DNA of 64,000 nt, from positions 269,185 through 333,184 of the forward strand of contig NZ_FPAB01000006.1 of assembly GCF_900116145.1 (NCBI RefSeq), read 5' to 3'. A program made the position numbers and the translations under genes. This document shows, in pieces, positions 32,430 through 42,200 of this stretch. This DNA comes from Streptomyces harbinensis (lineage in GTDB: Bacteria > Actinomycetota > Actinomycetes > Streptomycetales > Streptomycetaceae). Every line of letters begins with the position of its first letter. Position 1 is the stretch's first letter. The notes beneath the pieces are model-generated. The model was not told where the DNA came from and did not search any database. It worked only from the letters and a program-made list of their open reading frames with translations.

Positions 32430-35209
32430 CCGACACACCGCTGACGCCCGACGTCACGGTCGTCGTCATCGCCTACAACGACGCCCGCCGGCTGCCCCGC
32501 GCCGTGCACTCCGTACTGCGCCAGACCCTCAACAACCTGGAGGTGATCATCGCCGACGACTGCTCCACCGACGACACCCCCGAGGTCGCCGCCGGGCTCG
32601 CCGCCGGCGACCCCCGGGTGCGCGTCATCCGGCTCCCGGAGAACAGCGGCGGCTGCAGCGCCCCGCGCAACGCCGGCATCGACGCCGCCCGCGCCCCGTA
32701 CCTGATGTTCCTCGACAGCGACGACGAACTGCCCCGGCACGCCTGCAAGTCGCTGCTGCTGACCGCCGAGACCACCGGCGCCGACTTCGTCACCGGCGAG
32801 GTCACCCGCGTCCACGAGGACACCGGCGCCACCGGCCTGTGGTACCCGGAACTCTTCGACAGCGACGTCCGCGTGGTGGACGGCATCGGCCAGGCGCCCG
32901 AGTTCTTCACCGACCACCTGTCCACCAACAAGCTGTACCGCGCCGCGTTCATCGCCCGCCACCGGCTCCGCTTCCCGGCCGGCATGCACTACGAGGACCA
33001 GCTGTTCACCGCCAAGGCGTTCACCCTCGCCGACCGGTTCGCCGTCGTGCCCTGGCCCGTCTACACCTGGTACCTCGCCCACGACCCCGGCCAGCTCTCC
33101 ATCTCCTCCAGCCGCCACAAGATGGCCAACGTCCGCGACCGCGTGCACGCCGCCCGGCTCATCGACGCCTTCCTCACCGAGAGCGGCAACATCGCACTGC
33201 GCCCCGCCAAGGACGCCAAGTTCCTCCGCCACGACCTGCGGCTCTACCTCGGCGACCTGCCGTTCCGCGACGACGACTGGATCCGCGAGTTCACCGGCGT
33301 GGTCGGCCCCTACCTGGAGAGCGGCATCACCGAGGAGGCCCGCACCGGCCTCCCCCGCGAACAGCGCGTGTGCCAGTACCTCCTCACCGCCGGGCGCGTC
33401 GAGGACGCCCGCACCGCCGCCCGCGCCCTCGGGCGCCCCCTGCTCGCGCCGCGCGCCGTCGTCCGCGACGGGGAGCGCACGTACTGGGGCGACCACCTGC
33501 CCGACGACCCCGCCGCCCTCGCCGAACTCGACATCACCGAGTGGCGCATGGCGGACCAGCCCTTCACCTCCCGCCCCATCCGGCACGAACTCACCCGGGT
33601 CACCACCGACGGCCCCCGGCTCCGGCTCGGCCTGCGCACCTACGACCCGGCCCGGCTGCTCGCCGACCCCGACGGCATCACCGCCGCCCTGTGGCTGGCC
33701 GCCGCCGGCGAACCCCTGCGCGTCCCCTTCGGCTACGTCCCGGCAGGGCCCGACCGCTACGAGGCCGAACTGGAGGTGGACCTGCGCAAGGTGCCGCTCG
33801 CCGCCAAGGGCTTCAAGGGCCGCCGCCACCCGGTGATCGCCCTGGAGCGCCTCGGCCTGCGCCGCACCGACACGCTGCTCGCCCCCACCGATCTGCCCGC
33901 CCGCCGCACCCGACTCGCCGGCCACGCCATCACCGTCGCCCCCGAGGAACGCGGCGCCGGACGCCTCGAACTCACCTGGTCCCGCTCCGGACTGCTCGCC
34001 GGCGCCGAAGCCGTCGCACCCCGCCTCGGCCCGGTCCGCGCGAAAACCGCCCGCCTGGGCCGCCGGCTCTCCGGCCCGCGCCTCAAAGCCCTCACCTACC
34101 AGGAACTCAAACGCCTCCCCCGCGACCGCGACCTGGTGATCTTCGAAGCCCTCGAAGGGCGCGGCTACGCCGACAGCCCGCGCTACATCTACGAGGAACT
34201 GGTCCGGCGCGGCCTCCCCCTCAACGCCGTATGGGCGTACGCGGGCGACCCGGCCGGCTTCCCGCCCGGCGTCCCCCTGGTGCGGCGCGGCAGCTGGGAG
34301 TACGTCCGCACCCTGGCCCGCGCCCGCTACTGGGTCGACTCGCACGGCTTCCCCACCGCGTACGGCAAACCGCGCGGCACCCGCTACCTCCAGACCTGGC
34401 ACGGCCAGGCGTTCAAACACATGGGCTTCGACATCCCCGACCTGCGGTTCGGCACCCCCGAACGCCAGCAGCAGCACCGGGACGCCGTCGCCCGCTGGGA
34501 CCTGCTCATCGCCCCCAGCGAGGAGTTCGAACGCACCTTCGTACGCGCCAACGGCTACACCGGCGAACTCCTGCGCTGCGGCCTGCCGCGCAACGACGTG
34601 CTGGTGCGCTGGCGCGAGGTCGAGGCCAGGGACCGGGCCCAGGCCGCCCGGGTACGGCTCCAGATCCCGGACGGGCACAAGGTCCTGCTGTACGCGCCGA
34701 CGTTCCGCGACGGCGCGCGCGGCACCGGCGACTCGATCCGGGTGGACCTCCAGCGGCTCGCCACCGGCATCGGCCGCGACTGGACGGTGGTGGTGCGCCC
34801 GCACTACTACGAACGGTTCGAGGTGCCGCGCGAGGTCGCCCCGGTGGTACGCGACGGGCGCGGCTTCCCCGACATCAACGATCTGCTGCTCGCCTCGGAC
34901 GCGCTGCTGACGGACTACTCGTCGCTGATGTTCGACTACGCCAACCTGGGCCGGCCGATCCTGCTGTTCGCCGACGACTACGAGCACTACCGCAACAGCG
35001 CGCGCGGCACCTACTACGACCTGCACGAGATCGCCCCGGGACCGGTCCTGACCGAGACCGGCGAGGTCATCGAGGCGATCAGCGACCTGGACCGGGTGCA
35101 GAAGGAGCACGCCGACCGGTACGCCGCCTTCCAGCAGCGGTTCACCACCTACGAGACCGGCGGCGCCAGCTGGGCCGTAGTGGAACGCTTCTTCGAGGGG
35201 ATGCTCTGA
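32426..35209 (+). CDS. GT2 glycosyltransferase fused to a CDP-glycerol glycerophosphotransferase (TagF-type) domain
   Basis: 927 residues; the ATG overlaps the previous TGA. Residues 1-240: canonical GT2 (TVVVIAYND, VIIADDCSTDDT, SAPRNAGIDAARA, MFLDSDD). Residues 240-560: mixed region shared with the paralogue at 24732. Residues 570-925: PF04464 domain with QTWHGQAFKHMG, VLLYAPTFRD, VVVRPHYYERF and LLTDYSSLMFDYANLGRPILLF, all landmarks of teichoic-acid polymerases intact. It may both glycosylate and polymerise a polyol-phosphate polymer, using CDP-glycerol or a related donor. One base separates its stop from the GT4 gene. Confidence 0.88.
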   Translation: MTDTPLTPDVTVVVIAYNDARRLPRAVHSVLRQTLNNLEVIIADDCSTDDTPEVAAGLAAGDPRVRVIRLPENSGGCSAPRNAGIDAARAPYLMFLDSDDELPRHACKSLLLTAETTGADFVTGEVTRVHEDTGATGLWYPELFDSDVRVVDGIGQAPEFFTDHLSTNKLYRAAFIARHRLRFPAGMHYEDQLFTAKAFTLADRFAVVPWPVYTWYLAHDPGQLSISSSRHKMANVRDRVHAARLIDAFLTESGNIALRPAKDAKFLRHDLRLYLGDLPFRDDDWIREFTGVVGPYLESGITEEARTGLPREQRVCQYLLTAGRVEDARTAARALGRPLLAPRAVVRDGERTYWGDHLPDDPAALAELDITEWRMADQPFTSRPIRHELTRVTTDGPRLRLGLRTYDPARLLADPDGITAALWLAAAGEPLRVPFGYVPAGPDRYEAELEVDLRKVPLAAKGFKGRRHPVIALERLGLRRTDTLLAPTDLPARRTRLAGHAITVAPEERGAGRLELTWSRSGLLAGAEAVAPRLGPVRAKTARLGRRLSGPRLKALTYQELKRLPRDRDLVIFEALEGRGYADSPRYIYEELVRRGLPLNAVWAYAGDPAGFPPGVPLVRRGSWEYVRTLARARYWVDSHGFPTAYGKPRGTRYLQTWHGQAFKHMGFDIPDLRFGTPERQQQHRDAVARWDLLIAPSEEFERTFVRANGYTGELLRCGLPRNDVLVRWREVEARDRAQAARVRLQIPDGHKVLLYAPTFRDGARGTGDSIRVDLQRLATGIGRDWTVVVRPHYYERFEVPREVAPVVRDGRGFPDINDLLLASDALLTDYSSLMFDYANLGRPILLFADDYEHYRNSARGTYYDLHEIAPGPVLTETGEVIEAISDLDRVQKEHADRYAAFQQRFTTYETGGASWAVVERFFEGML

Positions 35210-35210
35210 G

Positions 35211-36347
35211 ATGAAACACCGCAACGTCTTCCTCGTCGGCATCGACGTCGACTCCATGGGCGGCTCCCAGCGCGTCCTGCACACCCTCGCCCAGGGCTTC
35301 GCCGGGCGCGGACACCGCGTCGAACTCGTCGGCATCCGGCCGAGCCCCGAACCGCACACCTACGTCGCCGACCCCGGCTACCGGCACACCACCCTCTACC
35401 CCGAACCCTCCCCGCGCCCCTGGCGGCCCGCCACCTTCGCCGAACGGCTCAACCCCTCCCGCATCAGGGAACAGCGCGCCCGCGCCGAACACCGCGAGGC
35501 GGCGGTCGAGAAACTGAACGCCCGCTTCGCGGACGTCCCCCACGGCTACGTGATCATCGGCTCCCCGTGGGCCGCCGACTGGCTGCGCGCGGTACGCCGG
35601 CCCCACCTGAAGGGCGTCGGCCAGTACCACGAGTCGTACGAACAGGCCCGCGCCTCCGCCAACCTGCGGCTGATCCTGCGCCACTACCCGGAGCTGGAGA
35701 AGTCGGTCTTCCTGAGCGAGGGCGACGCCGCGCGCTTCCGCCGCGACCGGCTGCCCAACGCCGCCACCATCCCCAATCCGCTGCCGTTCAGCCCCGGCCC
35801 GGCCGCCCGGCTGGACACCCGCCGCATCGGGGCGGTGGGCCGGCTGGAGCCGGTCAAACGCCTCGACCGGCTGATCGACGCGTTCGCGGACACCGGCGAG
35901 CGGGACTGGGAACTGCACCTGTTCGGCGACGGCCCGCTGCGGGACACCCTGGCCGAGCACGCCCGCTCGCGCGGGGTCGCCGAGCGGGTCCACTTCCGGG
36001 GCAGCGTCGGCGACATGGCGGCGGCCTACCGCGAACTGTCCCTGCTCGCCCTCACCAGCGACCGCGAAGGCCGCCCGATGGCGGTCGCCGAAGCGGCGGC
36101 GTGCGGGGTCCCCACGGTGAGCTTCGACCTGTCGGCCGGCGTCAGAGAATTGATCAGGGACGGCCACACCGGCACCCTGGTCCCCCCGGGCAACACCGAC
36201 GCCTTCGCCCAGGCCCTCACCGCCCTGATGCGCGACACCCCCCGCCGCCACCACTACGGCGCGGCAGCCCGCACCCACGTCTCGGGCCTGGACCTGCCGC
36301 GCATCCTGGACCGCTGGGAATCCCTCTTCGAAGAAATCGACCGCTGA
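35211..36347 (+). CDS. GT4 family glycosyltransferase
   Basis: 378 residues, GAGATG overlap with the end of the previous gene. GT-B fold: N-terminal GGSQRVLHTLAQGFAGRGHRV (about 17-38), then IGAVGRLEPVKRLDRLIDAF, LHLFGDGPLRDTL, VHFRGSVGDM and the C-terminal EGRPMAVAEAAACGVPTVSFD, which carries the GT4 EX7E-like site. It would transfer a sugar from a nucleotide donor to the growing polymer. It is the last gene of the polymer run and ends at a strong terminator. Confidence 0.9.
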   Translation: MKHRNVFLVGIDVDSMGGSQRVLHTLAQGFAGRGHRVELVGIRPSPEPHTYVADPGYRHTTLYPEPSPRPWRPATFAERLNPSRIREQRARAEHREAAVEKLNARFADVPHGYVIIGSPWAADWLRAVRRPHLKGVGQYHESYEQARASANLRLILRHYPELEKSVFLSEGDAARFRRDRLPNAATIPNPLPFSPGPAARLDTRRIGAVGRLEPVKRLDRLIDAFADTGERDWELHLFGDGPLRDTLAEHARSRGVAERVHFRGSVGDMAAAYRELSLLALTSDREGRPMAVAEAAACGVPTVSFDLSAGVRELIRDGHTGTLVPPGNTDAFAQALTALMRDTPRRHHYGAAARTHVSGLDLPRILDRWESLFEEIDR

Positions 36348-36358
36348 CGCCGGACAGC

Positions 36359-36393
36359 CCGGGCCCGCTCCGCCGACGGCGGAGCGGGCCCGG
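36359..36393. terminator. Bidirectional terminator hairpin after the glycopolymer gene run
   Basis: Perfect 16-bp stem (36359-36374 with 36378-36393) with a 3-nt loop. It lies 12 nt after the GT4 stop and abuts the stop of the convergent lipoprotein gene at 36394. Confidence 0.85.
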
Positions 36394-36951
36394 TCAGTAG
36401 GAGCCCTTGGGGCTCTCCCCCTCCGGGGTACTGAAGCAGGCGGAGACCACGGTGACGTGCAGCATGGAGTCATCGTCCGTCTTGCCCCTGAGCATGACGT
36501 GAGCCGCGTACTCGACATCCCGGTTCTCGAAGAGAATGACGGGGGAACGGTTGGCGTTGTTCGCCTCTCCTTCCTCGATGATCTCCCATCCCTCTTGTGG
36601 CAGTTGTTCCCTGAGCCGTTCCATGCCCTCGCGCAGGACGTCCCGCGAGACACCGGAGATGGACCAGGGGTGATGCATCGTGTACAGCCGCTCCATGTCG
36701 GGATCGGCCTCGCACGTGGTGACACCCGGCCCCGGCTCCGATGTCTCTCCCCGCACGGAAGCGATGTCGAACAACTGACTGGAGATGTCCCTGGCCTCAG
36801 CTCGGGCGTCTTCCACGGACTTGACGGCGGGCGTGTAGTCCAGCTTCCCGCTGTTCGATCCCAGCACCGATGAACACCCCGTAGCCAGCGACGCGATAAT
36901 GGTCATGGCAGCGATCACCTTCCCCTGTGGTGATCGCCTTTGCGACGACAT
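36394..36951 (-). CDS. Putative lipoprotein, unknown function
   Basis: 185 residues from the ATG at 36951, which overlaps the hydrolase stop (TGATG); a GTG one codon upstream is possible. Basic start, hydrophobic core, lipobox LATGC with Cys26. The mature part has no recognised domain: an Asp/Glu-rich helix (KSVEDARAEARDISSQLFDIA), one further cysteine pair (TTCEAD and VSACF), and a beta-rich end. G+C is about 60% in a line I counted, well below the window. Translational coupling to the DUF1023-type hydrolase suggests it is an immunity-like, targeting or accessory protein for that enzyme. Confidence 0.7.
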   Translation of the reverse strand: MSSQRRSPQGKVIAAMTIIASLATGCSSVLGSNSGKLDYTPAVKSVEDARAEARDISSQLFDIASVRGETSEPGPGVTTCEADPDMERLYTMHHPWSISGVSRDVLREGMERLREQLPQEGWEIIEEGEANNANRSPVILFENRDVEYAAHVMLRGKTDDDSMLHVTVVSACFSTPEGESPKGSY

Positions 36952-38753
36952 CACTTCAGGAACACCTCGTCGTACTGGCCGACGACGACGGACGCCTGGT
37001 TGTGCAGGTCGACCGAGCCCTCATTCCAATACCCGCTGTGCACTCCCAGCGCGTCGGATTGCATGTGGTTCCCCCCAAACTCATTCATGGTCGGCACGAT
37101 GGGCCTGAAGTGCGGGCCCATCGGCATGCCGAACAACCCTTCGCCATAGAGCTCGAACTCCCAGCGGCCGTGGGCGGGCGCCCCCAGAATCGGAACCGGG
37201 TCGCTGAAGGAACCCAAGGACCATACATGGTCCTCCCCGACCCCGAGTTCCCTCGCGTGATTCACCGTCATCCCTGGACTTCCGGCAACGATGATGTCGT
37301 CGACCGCAAGCTGCTCCTGCTGTGAGGCGACCCCCACGACCGTACTTCCGTAGCTGTGGGCGATCACGGTGGTGTGACTGGCCTCCGCACCGCCTTGCGC
37401 GACTTGAAGGCCAGTGGCAAAGCTGTTGAACAGCGGTGCTCCCGCCTCGGCGAAGCTCCGTTTCGCCGCCTCGGGGACGATACTCTGCGGGGCGTCATAG
37501 CCGATCCAGGTGATGGTGGATACCTCGCCTCCACCCAATGTCTCAGTAGTGCGCCACAGGTCCGTCATTCTCCTGATGTCACCCTCGGACTCCGAGAGCC
37601 GCGATGTCGTCCCCGGTACGTACACCGCGGTGTGATCGGCTGTGTCAGGGTTTCCGTTGGCGATGATGGCGTGGCCGAGGCCTTCGGTGTCGAAGCCGAG
37701 AAGGTAGGCCTCGGGAAGATTGTTCTCGCCCGTCATCGCGAAGCGTTCGTTGATGGCATCGATTCCGGTCAGCTGACCGGCGAGTAGTTCCCGCCGCTGA
37801 TTCCACTCGGCCCACTCGTCCGAGACCGTGCGGACCGACACGCCTTCCTTCTGGCTCGTGCTGTACGCGTACTTCTCCGGCTCCGCCCGCAGCAACGCGT
37901 CCAGTTCCTCCCGCAGCCGGGCCTCCTCCACCTGGAGGACCGCGCGGTTGGCCGTGTCGCGGGTGGTGGTGGGGAGGCCGTCCAGGGTGCCGATTTCGGC
38001 GGGGTGCAGGGAGAGGTATGCCGCCTGTTCCTCGTCCGTCAGGGCGGCCCACCATGCGGCGTTTTCCGCCGGGGTCGCACCGGACGGGATGGCGGACGCG
38101 TCCGCGATGCCCAGGATCGAGGTGGCCGCCGTGGTCAGGTCCGCGTGGGCGTCCCGCCACATCGCGTCGGTGACGGCGATCCCGCGGTCGCAGATCAGTT
38201 CGCGCAGGGTGCGTGCGTAGCGGGTGTCGGTGTCCGTCGCCCGCTGGAGTGCTGCGCCAATCGTGTTGGCCAGCTGCTGGGCCGTCTCCCGGTGGCCGGG
38301 GAAGACCAGGGACAGGCCGTCCAGGGCGCGGTCCAGCAGGCCGGCCGCGGGGGTGGCCGTGCCGGCCTCCTGGCGGACGCTGCCGTCCTCCGCGAGGGTT
38401 TCGGGGTAGCCGACCGCGCCCGCGTCGTCCACCGGGTAGCCGTGGGCCGCCGCCTCGTCCAGGGCGGTGCGCAGCCGGGCCTTGGCTTCCGCCAGTTCTT
38501 CGGCCAGGCCCAGCAGCGCCGCGTGGACCAGGCCGGTCTGCAGCCTCGTGTACTCGCAGTTGTCCGCGATGAGCTGGAGCCGGGTCTCGGCGGCCGTCGC
38601 CGTCTCGCCCACCAGTTTTTCCCGCAGCGGGGCCAGCAACTGCCGGTCCACGTGGGCCCGGCCGTGCTCGCCCCACTCGACGGCCGTGTGCCAGTCGGCG
38701 GCCCGCGCGGTCAGGGTGTCGGTGCGCAGGTCCCGCAGCCGGGACACGGTCAT
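36951..38753 (-). CDS. Alpha/beta hydrolase, DUF1023-type, with a helical N-terminal domain
   Basis: 600 residues from the ATG at 38753, overlapping the upstream stop (TGATG); a GTG one codon earlier is possible. Residues 1-250 are helical (MTVSRLRDLRTDTLTARAADW, coiled segments), as in type VII secretion-linked proteins. The C-terminal 250 residues hold AVYVPGTTSRL, WIGYDAPQ and VIAHSYGSTVVG with the nucleophile Ser near residue 465, then SDPVPIL and GVHSGYW as likely Asp and His. The order matches Streptomyces DUF1023 hydrolases. Base composition changes inside the gene near 37870: the N-terminal part is about 77% G+C in a counted line, the catalytic part about 62%. Substrate unknown; lipid or ester hydrolysis is inferred. 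Confidence 0.82.
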   Translation of the reverse strand: MTVSRLRDLRTDTLTARAADWHTAVEWGEHGRAHVDRQLLAPLREKLVGETATAAETRLQLIADNCEYTRLQTGLVHAALLGLAEELAEAKARLRTALDEAAAHGYPVDDAGAVGYPETLAEDGSVRQEAGTATPAAGLLDRALDGLSLVFPGHRETAQQLANTIGAALQRATDTDTRYARTLRELICDRGIAVTDAMWRDAHADLTTAATSILGIADASAIPSGATPAENAAWWAALTDEEQAAYLSLHPAEIGTLDGLPTTTRDTANRAVLQVEEARLREELDALLRAEPEKYAYSTSQKEGVSVRTVSDEWAEWNQRRELLAGQLTGIDAINERFAMTGENNLPEAYLLGFDTEGLGHAIIANGNPDTADHTAVYVPGTTSRLSESEGDIRRMTDLWRTTETLGGGEVSTITWIGYDAPQSIVPEAAKRSFAEAGAPLFNSFATGLQVAQGGAEASHTTVIAHSYGSTVVGVASQQEQLAVDDIIVAGSPGMTVNHARELGVGEDHVWSLGSFSDPVPILGAPAHGRWEFELYGEGLFGMPMGPHFRPIVPTMNEFGGNHMQSDALGVHSGYWNEGSVDLHNQASVVVGQYDEVFLK

Positions 38754-39151
38754 CACCGGGCGCCGTCCTCGGTCAGCAGCTCGTCGGCCCAGGACGGGGC
38801 CGCCCGCTGGAGTTCGGCCCGTGCCCCGGCCTCGGTCTCCGCGAAGCCAGTGGCCGAGGCCGTGAAGCCCTCGTCCAGCCGGGCGCACTCCGCCGCCACG
38901 TCGCCGAGCCGGTCCCGCCAGGCGCTCAGCACCGACCGCAGCGCCGCCTCCGACTCCAGCTCCGCGCCGGTCTCCTCGGCGTCCCCGGCCAGCCGGGGCA
39001 GGACGTCCCGGGTCAGCCCGTCGCCCAGGGCCCGCACCTCGGTCCCCAGCCCGGTCAGCGTCGCCCCGTCGACCGCCAGGTCGAACAGGCCGCCGCCGTC
39101 CGCGCCCTCCGGCGCCGGGCCCTCGTCCCAGCCGTTGAGTCTCGTCCGCAC
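38753..39151 (-). CDS. Small helical protein, WXG100-like partner
   Basis: 132 residues, acidic and almost entirely helical by composition (LGTEVRALGDGLTRDVLPRL, AALRSVLSAWRDRLGDVAAECARLDEGFTASATGF). Size, helical-hairpin pattern and the position directly before a DUF1023 hydrolase (TGATG coupling) resemble WXG100/ESX-like proteins that pair with larger type VII substrates. No clear WxG turn is visible, so the family is uncertain. It may bind the helical N-terminus of the hydrolase. Confidence 0.7.
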   Translation of the reverse strand: MRTRLNGWDEGPAPEGADGGGLFDLAVDGATLTGLGTEVRALGDGLTRDVLPRLAGDAEETGAELESEAALRSVLSAWRDRLGDVAAECARLDEGFTASATGFAETEAGARAELQRAAPSWADELLTEDGAR

Positions 39152-39192
39152 AGCCCCTCCCCTCCCGTACCGGACAGGAGCGTAGCGGCAAA

Positions 39193-39238
39193 GGGGCGGC
39201 CGGCGCCTGAGTACGGGTACTCAGGTGCCGGCCGCCCC
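39193..39238 (-). terminator. Long terminator-like hairpin downstream of the glutamate dehydrogenase gene
   Basis: 22-bp arms (39193-39214 and 39217-39238) with one mismatch or wobble and a 2-nt centre, starting 27 nt after the stop at 39266 on the minus strand. It also insulates the WXG-like gene start at 39151. Confidence 0.7.
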
Positions 39239-39265
39239 AGGTGCCGTCCGGCGCGGCGGTGCCGG

Positions 39266-42200
39266 TCAGCGGTTGCTGCGCAGCAGCGTCCGCATGGTCC
39301 GCATCGCCACCGACAGGTTCGCCAGATCGAAGGAATCCGAGGACTGGATCTCGCGCAGCGTGGCCCGCGCCCGGGTGAGGATCGCCGCGTGCCGGCCGGC
39401 CCAGGCCGCGTACAGTTCCTCCGGCCCGGCCTCGGCCTCGCCCGCCGCCAGGACGTCGGCCGCGATCAGCTGGTGGGCCGCGTAGAGGTCCTCGCGGATC
39501 GCGGTGCGCGCCATGGACTGCCAGCGGTCGGCCCGCGGCAGTTCGCTGATGCGGTCCTGGAGCTGGGAGATGCCGAGCTGGTCGCTGAGGTGGTAGTACA
39601 CCTCGGCCACGTCGAACAGTTCACGGCCGCTGCGGTCGGCGACCGCCACGATGTCCAGGGCGGAGAACGCCGCCGAGAACCCGGCCACCTGCTGGGCCAG
39701 GTCCGCCGGGACGCCGTTGTCCACCAGCTCGTCGAACATTTTGCCGTGCCATTCCAGGTCCTGGCCGCGCAGCAGCTTCGGCAGCTCGGCCCAGACCCGG
39801 CCGACCCGCTCCTCGAAGAGTTCGATGGTGTCGGCCAGCTGGAGCGGCTGCGGCCGGTTGTTGAGCAGCCAGCGCGCGCCGCGCTCGACCAGCCGGCGCG
39901 AGTGCAGCCGCAGCCGGGTGACGACGTCGGCGGCGACCTGGTTGTCGAGCCGTTCGGCCGCGTCCCAGATGGCGTTGAGGCCGAAGATCGCCCGCGACGC
40001 GGTGTGCGCGCGGATGATCTCCTCGGTGGAGGCGCCGCTCTCCTCGCCCATCCGCTGGACGAACGAGCTGCCGCCGGTGTTGACGGTGTCGTTGACCAGC
40101 AGGGTGGTGATGATCTCGCGGCGCAGCGTGTGGCCCTCGATGCGCTCGGGGAACCGCTCGCGCAGCGCGGTCGGGAAGTACTGCGCCAGCAGCCGCTTCA
40201 CGTACGGGTCGTCCGGCAGGTCGCTGCCGATGAGGTCGGCGGTGACCGAGAGCTTGGCGTAGGCGAGCAGGACGGAGAGTTCGGGCTGGGTGAGGCCCTT
40301 GCCGGCCGCGCGCCGCTCCCAGATCTCCTCGTCGTCGGGCAGGAACTCCAGCGCCCGGTCCAGCCGCCCGTCGGCCGTCAGCTTGCGCATGAGCCGCTGG
40401 TGGGCGAGGAGCAGCCCGGGGGCGTTGGCCTCGCTGTTGGAGAGGGCGACGTTCTGCGCGTAGTTGTTGCGCAGCACCAGTTCGGCGACCTCGTCGGTCA
40501 TGGCGGCCAGCAGGGTGTTGCGCTGCTTGATCGTCAGATCGCCGCCGGCGACCAGCGAGTTCAGCAGGATCTTGATGTTGACCTCGTGGTCGGAGGTGTC
40601 CACGCCGGCGCTGTTGTCGATGGCGTCGGTGTTGCACCGGCCGCCGGACTGGGCGTACTCGATCCGGCCGCGCTGGGTGAGGCCGAGGTTGCCGCCCTCG
40701 CCGATGACGCGGGCGCGCACGTCGCGGCCGTCGATGCGGATGGCGTCGTTCGCCTTGTCGCCGACGTCGGCGTGCGTCTCGGCGGAGGACTTGACGTACG
40801 TGCCGATGCCGCCGTTCCACAGCAGGTCGACCGGCGCCTTGAGGATCGCCTTCATCAGCTCGGCCGGGGTCATCGACACGATGCCGGGGCTGATGCCGAG
40901 GGCGGTCCGCACCTGCGGGGTGATGGCGATGGACTTGGCCGAACGGGCGTGGATCCCGCCGCCCTTGGAGAGCAGTTCGGTGTTGTAGTCGGCCCACGAG
41001 GAGCGCGGCAGGTCGAACAGCCGCTGCCGTTCCGCGTAGCCGGTCGCCGCGTCCGGGTCGGGGTCGAGGAAGATGTGCCGGTGGTCGAAGGCGGCCACCA
41101 GCCGGATGTGCCGCGACAGCAGCATGCCGTTGCCGAACACGTCGCCGGACATGTCGCCGATCCCGGCGACGGTGAAGTCCTGGGTCTGGGTGTCGTGGCC
41201 CAGCTGCCGGAAGTGCCGCTTGACGGACTCCCAGGCGCCGCGCGCGGTGATGCCCATGCCCTTGTGGTCGTAGCCGGCCGAGCCGCCGGAGGCGAACGCG
41301 TCGCCGAGCCAGAAGCCGTAGGACTGCGCGACCTCGTTGGCGATGTCGGAGAAGGTGGCGGTTCCCTTGTCGGCCGCGACCACCAGGTAGGTGTCGTCGC
41401 CGTCGTGCCGCACGACGTCGCGCGGCGGGGTGACCTTGCCGTCCACCAGGTTGTCGGTGATGTCGAGCAGGCCGCTGATGAACGTCTTGTAGCAGGCGAT
41501 GCCCTCCGCCAGCCAGGCGTCGCGGTCCTCGGCGGGGCTGGGCAGCTGCTTGCCGACGAAGCCGCCCTTGGCGCCGACCGGCACGATCACCGTGTTCTTG
41601 ACCTCCTGCGCCTTGACCAGGCCCAGGATCTCGGTGCGGAAGTCCTCCTTGCGGTCCGACCAGCGCAGCCCGCCGCGCGCGACCTTCCCGAACCGCAGGT
41701 GGACGCCCTCGACCCGGGGCGAGTAGACCCAGATCTCGTAGGCGGGGCGCGGCTGCGGCAGGTCGGGGATGGCCTGCGGGTCGAGTTTGAGGGAGAGGTA
41801 CGGGTGCGGGTTGCCCTCGTCGTCGAGCTGGAAGTAGTTGCAGCGCAGGGTGGCCTTGATGACGGTGAGGAACGCCCGCAGGATGCGGTCCTCATCGAGG
41901 TTGACGACCTGCTCCAGCGCGCCGTCCAGCTCCTCCAGCAGGCCGTCGGTCAGCTCGCGTCCGGCGCTGATGCGCTGCGGGGAGAGCCGGGCCTCGAACA
42001 GCGAGACGAGCAGCCGGGTGGTGTGGACGTTGCGGCGGAGGGTGGCCTCCATGGTCTCCCGGGCGAAGCGGGCGCCGGCCTGCCACAGGTAGCGGGAGTA
42101 GGCGCGCAGCACCATGGCCTGCCGCCAGGTGAGTCCGGCGGAGATGACCAGGGCGTTGATGCCGTCGTTCTCGGTCTGCCCGGTCCAGGCGGCGGCGAAC

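Noticed and set aside
32372..35359. Open frame of about 995 codons antisense to the GT2-TagF gene
   Set aside because: Val/Gly/Glu-rich shadow with no motif; the plus strand carries all catalytic landmarks.
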